A stretch of DNA of 64,000 nucleotides from Sabellastarte sp. h YS-2021. Lineage: Eukaryota > Annelida > Polychaeta > Sabellida > Sabellidae. Each line of letters begins with the position of its first letter. The first letter of the stretch is position 1. Under the pieces are notes generated by a model. It ran no database searches. It was not told the origin of the DNA and saw only the letters and a list, made by a program, of their open reading frames with translations. Shown piece after piece: positions 58,289-64,000 of this stretch. The position numbers and the translations under genes are program-made. The DNA is taken from NCBI GenBank assembly GCA_964017235.1, contig OZ024930.1, positions 152,210,221-152,274,220 on the forward strand. Direction: 5' to 3'.

Positions 58289-58620
58289 CATGGTTTAGGA
58301 CCACCTTTCATCAGTGAGCTTATTTCACTATCACAGTCTAGTAGATACACTAGATCATCCAACAGTCTCAATTTGGCTTACCCTGTAAAAGTGCCTAGAA
58401 ATAACTATGGTAAGCAGGCCTTTTGTTTATGCTGCTTCTGCTTTGTCGAACAAGTTACCTGTGAACATTGGTCCCTCAAAATCACTGTGAGACTTTAGAA
58501 AACAGCTCAAAACATACTTATTCAAACATGCTTATGACATGTAATTTTTATATAGCAGCGCTTAGAGACAGTAAGTTATAAGCACTATGTAAATATCATG
58601 TGTGTTATGTTATAAACCTT
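58289..58620 (+). mobile_element. LINE 3' fragment (CR1/L2-like RT tail)
   Basis: A frame contains PPFISELISLSQSSRYTRSSN and, after a shift, a stretch resembling FRKQLKTYLFKHAYDM, the usual C-terminal end of RT proteins of CR1/L2-like LINEs. It is followed by AGCGCTTAGAGACAGTAAGT and TATAAGCACTATGTAAATAT, a typical 3' untranslated end. This is a different family from the CR1 at 38,053. Confidence 0.7.
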
Positions 58621-60049
58621 TTTAATGTACTAATTTCTGATATCTGGGAAAAAATCTTGTTTGAAATGTTGAAATGATTTCAGCTTTCAGAGATTAGTTG
58701 CAGGTGTTGGCTAAGGTTGTTAAGATTACAAAGCTGGTACTGGTTGGTGTGGTGTGTGATGGTAGTCTGAATAGCTTAACTCTATAACAATGTTGTTAAT
58801 TATTAATGCACTGATCACACTCTAGACAGTATTACCTTGGCTTATAGAAGTTTGATTTATGCCACATTCCAACCCCCACTCCCGTTTTCTATAACTGCTT
58901 GAAATATCTCCTTTATCGTGGTCAGCGTGATGCATTAACCGTTTGGTTTATTACTACAGTAGAGTGGTGATTTTGTATTAAAAGTTAATGTCCTGAATAG
59001 TAATAAACATTGTGGCCTGGGTTGTAGCATAAAAGTAATTATTTTCTGATGAAATACATATCTACTCTGAATATTGGTTAAACTGTGCAATTATCCACAA
59101 GATGTTTAATTCAAGAAGTATAGCTAGTAGTAGAAGGAATGGGATATTGTAAATATTTTGTAGATATTTGTAAATTTATGTGTACTTGAATTATACTTCG
59201 ATCACTTTGAATTTTTACATTTTATTATTTTTTGACACCAATTCTGTGGTAGTTATGGCTATGTCCTATTATTTTTATCATGACTGGTGACAACCAATCC
59301 TACCTTCATTTCATTTGCCCATTATATATTGTTTACAGTAGATAACAAAATAGGGGTTCTGGAGAACCCCTATTTTGTTATCTACTGTTTACTTACTGTC
59401 ACAGCAAATGTTTCAAACCTTTTGGAAAAATTCTGGTCAGTCATAATTTTTTTCAGGATATCTTCCCTAATCCTACTATTGTCTTCACCCTCCCGTGGAT
59501 ATCAAGTCCATTCTCCCTCCTGTACTAGCTTTCTCTCCCACCCTTCGTGTCAATTGTAAATAGATCATAATCCCTATGAAGTTCTGCCATGTGTTTATTT
59601 GGTCTATTGAAGGATGTCCTGCGGTATCCTACCACAAAGGAAGAGGTGGCTACAAGATAGCTATAGGTGACTGCCTGTGATTAGATACCAAACTTGAATA
59701 CACTTAATGATCCAATAATATCACCCTTATACTGAACAAAATGGTAAAAACATTTAATAATCGAACCAGAAGAGTGGAAATTCTGGTCCTTTTAACAGGG
59801 TCTCTATGGTATATGATAATATACCCACCAATCTTGATACACAAGGTAAGTAACCTTTTAACTATGTTACTACTGTTGGATAATGATTAATGGGGAACAA
59901 TGAATACTGACGGTCAATGGAGATGGATCACCAGCTATTCTATTCTATTCTGTCAAATTTAGTGCCCAGGCATCCATGTTGTACACGAAGACACATTGTC
60001 ACAAATCTAGATCACTATATATTTATCTGGATCTTTCTTTCCAGCTCAA
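58621..60049. other. stretch without recognisable gene
   Basis: AT-rich, only short frames. Contains the perfect palindrome at 59335-59388. Confidence 0.5.
59335..59388. repeat. 26-bp perfect inverted repeat with 2-nt spacer
   Basis: The left arm 59335-59360 (from ACAGTAGATAACAAAATAGG) and the right arm 59363-59388 are exact reverse complements around GG at 59361-59362. A 54-nt hairpin or cruciform is possible. Neighbouring bases outside the arms do not continue the pairing beyond a mismatch. Confidence 0.9.
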
Positions 60050-60720
60050 ATGCATTCAACATGGTATAACTACAAAGGAGCTATATCAAGTGACTACATG
60101 CTGTAGAAGCACAGCAGATGCAGAGGGACATCATTCCACTGGGTTATCTTGTTTGAGGTATGACTTTTGTGTAGGCCGCAGCACCATATCCAAAGTCATG
60201 TGTAAGGAGGTTTCTGCCCAATTTATATTCCACTAGAACTTTTATCATACTTCGGGGACCCTTGACAGGAAGCTTGTCAGAATAAGATTTCCACAGTTTG
60301 GAGGGTCCATTTACCACAACTACATGATTTTGTTTCTACCACATCATCTTCTTTGCCTTGGTTGATACCTACTACAAGTTCCTATGGGTTGAGGTGAGCA
60401 TCAACGACTACTGCTCTGATACATAGATCCTTAATTACTGTAACTTGAAATAATGGCCATTTTGGATGGTTCAATATGTTTTCCAGAAAGTGAGTCGGGG
60501 ATAACATGGACACTCATTGCTACTTGATTGGAGATAACGCCTTTACCACAAGAATCATACCAGGGTGTGGCTAGAAATGCCTTTGGGATAATACCCAGAA
60601 GGATTTGGATGTCTTGTAATAGCTATGCAACAAGACTCTAAGAATGTTACCTGTGCAGTGATGGCCTGTTGCACCTTACACAACCTTGAGAACCAGGTTT
60701 CCAGGTATAAACTAGGGGTT
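60050..60720 (+). pseudogene. third, diverged Harbinger-type transposase relic
   Basis: In changing frames one reads CLRYDFCVGRSTISKVMCKE, then IYHNY, then ALVDTYYKFLWVEVSINDY with the second catalytic Asp region, SGITWTLIAT, VARNAFGI around the Glu region, and VMACCTLHNLEN near 60,690. Order and motifs match HARBI1-like nucleases, but the first Asp segment is missing and stops are frequent. It differs from the other two copies in sequence, so it is a separate family. No ends were found. Confidence 0.7.
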
Positions 60721-62439
60721 GCTGGATGTAGAAGATAACCAACGCAGGCTAGTACCAGGGCACTGGAGCATGGATTGAACCTTTAAGATATAGGTGTTGT
60801 AAGAGCCAACAACCGAGATCACTGTCAAGAAGCATTACCATAACTTATCAGTGGCAGCAGTACCATGAAAATAACAGATAATATAACTGAGTAGAGTAGG
60901 TATAACTGTTTTGGATTTATTTTTGATTGATCAGCTATTAAAAGATTTAAATCCCTCATTAAAGTCAGACCAGAATCACCAGAAGTAAAAGTATCAGTAT
61001 CAATTACTGGGAAAATACTTCTATTTCAACCTGCTACACACAACTACTGGAAAATTACTTTCGATAAAGTGTACTTTACTTGTAGTTTTTCATTTGTATT
61101 CTAATATATTTCAGGATGATTCATCCATAGCAGGACGTATATTTACAGAGCAGGATTGGTAATAAGGCACCCTGGCGATGTGCTAATCCAGAAAAAAACA
61201 AACATGTACCGAAGTGGCCTAGCATCTTCCTCGTAAGTCACATTTGGTTTTAGTTTATTTGAAAGCCAAATGCAGAAAGGCACAAAGGTGTGGTTTTCTT
61301 GTCAATATTTTGTTAGAAATGAAAGTCTTCCCCATAGCATGGCAGTCTTTTTATACACAGCCAGTAGTCAATATTTGTGGCAGCATCACTAATCACCATT
61401 GTAATTGGTAAAGTGCTGTAGTATAATCTCGTCCAACCCACAGTCCTTGTATTTCATCACCATTTCACAGTCAGTGGTATTAAGCCCGTAGCTACCGTAT
61501 AGCCCCCCTCTCTTGTATTAGGAAGCTGCAGGCCAGTCAATAGCCAAAATGACATAAGATTTATCTTGAAAGTGATCATAACTATTTACTTTGACAAAAA
61601 GACCAGGTGTGAGGTCATTACGGGTGCACTACAGGCTTGTCAGGTTAAGTACGGTAAAATTCACCACAATATTTAAATGGTGAATTATGTAGAAAATAGG
61701 GCCTGGGTATTAGTTTTATACACTACCTTATGTTTCGTTTATAATCCAGAACAGTGAAAACTTAATGTAAAGTCAAAAATAAAATCCAACATAAATTACA
61801 ACGGAAGGCAGAATCTTATACCGTGATTGCAGAGCTGTTTTTTTTTTTTAAAAACCCCAACAGTTTATATCCTAATACACCATAACTTTAGCTTTGCTAA
61901 GTTTAGTGTTACTATATGTCAAGTTGTTTAAATACTGAATGGGTGATACTGTTTTATGTAATGAATCTATACATGACTGAAATAGAGGTTACCAATACAA
62001 ATCAGATTTAATGTATTCCCCTTATGGTGTAATAAAACTTCTCAAAATACACGTGAAGAAACAAACCCAGTACAGAGTGTCCTGTGTGTTTGATGTGTGT
62101 TGTGTCACACACAAAATATATGGTATATTCTATATAAAATTAAACGTGTAGAAGCGTTAATCACTTTACGGGTCTAATTTTGATGAATTTTTGACTTTGA
62201 ACCCCAATAACACAGAGAGTATTTCGTATATTTTTAATGTTAATACCTCAAATAATAGGTGTGTTATACCTTCATCACTGTACCAAATACTATACCCCTA
62301 GTATTTATGCAAATATTAAAAATATTACTTTATCTGTCTCTAATTGATGAAAACACATATATATGTCAAATATATCATAAAATAATGTAAAAAGGGAGTT
62401 AAAATACTGAATGGAACCCCATGTTATTAAAACAACTTT
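60721..62439. other. AT-rich stretch, no gene
   Basis: No gene, RNA or clear repeat recognised. Confidence 0.5.
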
Positions 62440-63570
62440 TAATCGATTTACAACTGATTTACTTAACAGTGAGAATCTGAAAGTAGCTACGGAATGAATT
62501 AAAGAGCTATAATTTTACTATGGTATAGCTAACCAAAACGTCGGTGAATAACATTTTAAAATAAATCACTGTTAATGCAATAGTTTTCGAGTTACAACTG
62601 ATTTACTCAACAGTGAGAACCTGAATGTAGCTATTGCTCTGCTATGCAATGAGCTATAGGTCTGCAATGTTACTATGTTATAGCTAACTGAAGAATAGGT
62701 GAATAACATGTTTAAAGAAAATACTCTAAATGTTTTGCAGCTACAACTAATTTACTCAACAGTGAAAACCTGAAAGTAGCAATTGCTCAGCTATGCTTTG
62801 AGCTACAGGTCTACAATTTTACTATGTTATAGCTGACCCATAAGTAGGTGAATAATACATTTAAATAAAATTCTCTAAATGCAATAGTTTTTGAGGTACA
62901 ACCAATTTACTCATTAGTGAAAATCTCAAAGTAGCTATTTCTCTGCTATGCAATGAGCTACAGGTTTGTAATTTACTATGTTACAGCTGATCCAAAGTAG
63001 GTGAATAACATATTTAAATAAAATACTGTAAATTCAATAGTTTTTAAGTTACAACTGATTTACTCACCAGAGATAACCTGAAAGTAGATATTGCTCAACT
63101 ATGCAGTGAGCTACAGATCTACAATTTTACTATGCAATAGCTGACCCAAAAGTTGGTGAACAACATATTTAAAAAAACTGTAAATAAAATAGTTTTCAAG
63201 TTGCAACTAATTTATTCAACATTGAGAACCTGAAAATAGCTATTGCTCAGCTATGCCATCAGCTACATCTCTGAAATTTACTACATTATAGCTGATTCAA
63301 AAGTAGACGAAAAACATATTTTAAAAAAATTATCTAAATGAAAAAAGTTTTTAAGATACAACTCATTCACTCAACAGTGAAAACCTCAAAGTAGCTACTG
63401 CTCAGTTATGCACTGAGCTACATGTCTGCAATTTTACTATGTTATAGCTGACCCAAAAGTAGATGAATAACATAGCTAAACAAAATTCTCTAAATGCAAT
63501 AGTTTTCAAGTTACAAGTGATTTTACTCATTATGGAAGGTACTGGAAAGTCAGAAAGTAAATATTACTCA
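62440..63570. repeat. minisatellite, about eight units of 143-156 bp
   Basis: The phrase ACTCAACAGTGAGAACCTGA, with variants, recurs at about 62461, 62604, 62754, 62908, 63062, 63214, 63369 and 63525. Units differ by 10-20 percent. Each carries a near-palindrome of the form GTAGCTATTGC ... GCAATGAGCTAC. No open frame. Confidence 0.88.
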
Positions 63571-64000
63571 CATAGCTATTGGGAGAAACACCCAAGTTAG
63601 TCACTATGTTGTAGCTATGGAAAAGTAGCTGCATACCATTTATTAACAAAATGATCTGAGTCCACCATATCAGTTTAATTAAGACCTATGACTTTAAGTA
63701 CATATTATAAGGTTAGATCTTGAAGCTGGCAATCCATCAACTATTATGTGCTGGGTAAATATTTCTTTGACCTCCTTGTTATCTGACTAAAAAGCCCTCT
63801 ACTAATCTTGACAGACATAATACTTAATTAATTAACAATCCATGTAACGTTTCTAGTTAGGAATTATCAAATAAAACCCTCCTCTTAACAATCAAATGCC
63901 AAGTTACAATTTTAAGCTGGACTCCTAGCTTTTATACCATTATAAATGTCAGATGTTTTAGTATGCACCACGGAGACGTCTTTTTTTGTAAATAAACCTA
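63571..64000. other. AT-rich window end, no gene
   Basis: Nothing recognised. Confidence 0.5.

Overview
The window is nuclear DNA of an invertebrate animal. The evidence is genes split by GT-AG introns, eukaryotic nucleus-type tRNA genes, CR1, DIRS-like and Harbinger transposons, and low overall GC. Nothing fixes the phylum; a lophotrochozoan or other marine invertebrate is a guess from the style of the repeats.

Region 1 (1-14,761) is a tandem array of ~1,676-bp units. Each unit holds two valine tRNA genes on the + strand, one with anticodon AAC and one with TAC, 640 bp apart. Seven units are almost identical. The right edge (12,186-14,761) is decayed, carries a 738-bp insertion and ends in degenerate tRNA copies, one of which has a CAC anticodon.

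Region 2 (14,762-27,123) is packed with mobile DNA. It holds copies of a MITE family with inverted ends, a 4.4-kb Harbinger element with inverted repeats and a TAA target duplication, relics of a DIRS-type and a Penelope-like retroelement, and a 2.2-kb TTAA-flanked non-autonomous element that splits one copy of a direct repeat.

Region 3 (27,134-32,240, minus strand) is a DIRS-order (tyrosine-recombinase) retrotransposon with open gag-like, reverse transcriptase/RNase H and recombinase frames. It looks young.

Region 4 (33,253-54,801, minus strand) holds the only recognisable host protein genes: two tandem paralogues of a 12-TM-type major facilitator transporter of the MFSD4/NaGLT1-like group. 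The upstream copy (52,339-54,801; four exons, 497 codons) is intact by my exon reconstruction. The downstream copy (33,253-46,504) has the same four-exon structure but three frame breaks in its last exon. Its first intron has grown to 10.6 kb because it contains a decayed DIRS-like element (about 37,325-44,297), which is itself interrupted by a 5'-truncated CR1 LINE and a short repeat.

Region 5 (54,802-64,000) has a second, deleted Harbinger copy, a CR1/L2-like LINE tail, a third diverged Harbinger relic, a 26-bp perfect palindrome with a 2-nt spacer, and a ~150-bp minisatellite whose units each contain a potential hairpin. The remaining AT-rich stretches show no gene I can support. All positions of exons and element ends were read by eye and may be off by a few bases where marked approximate.
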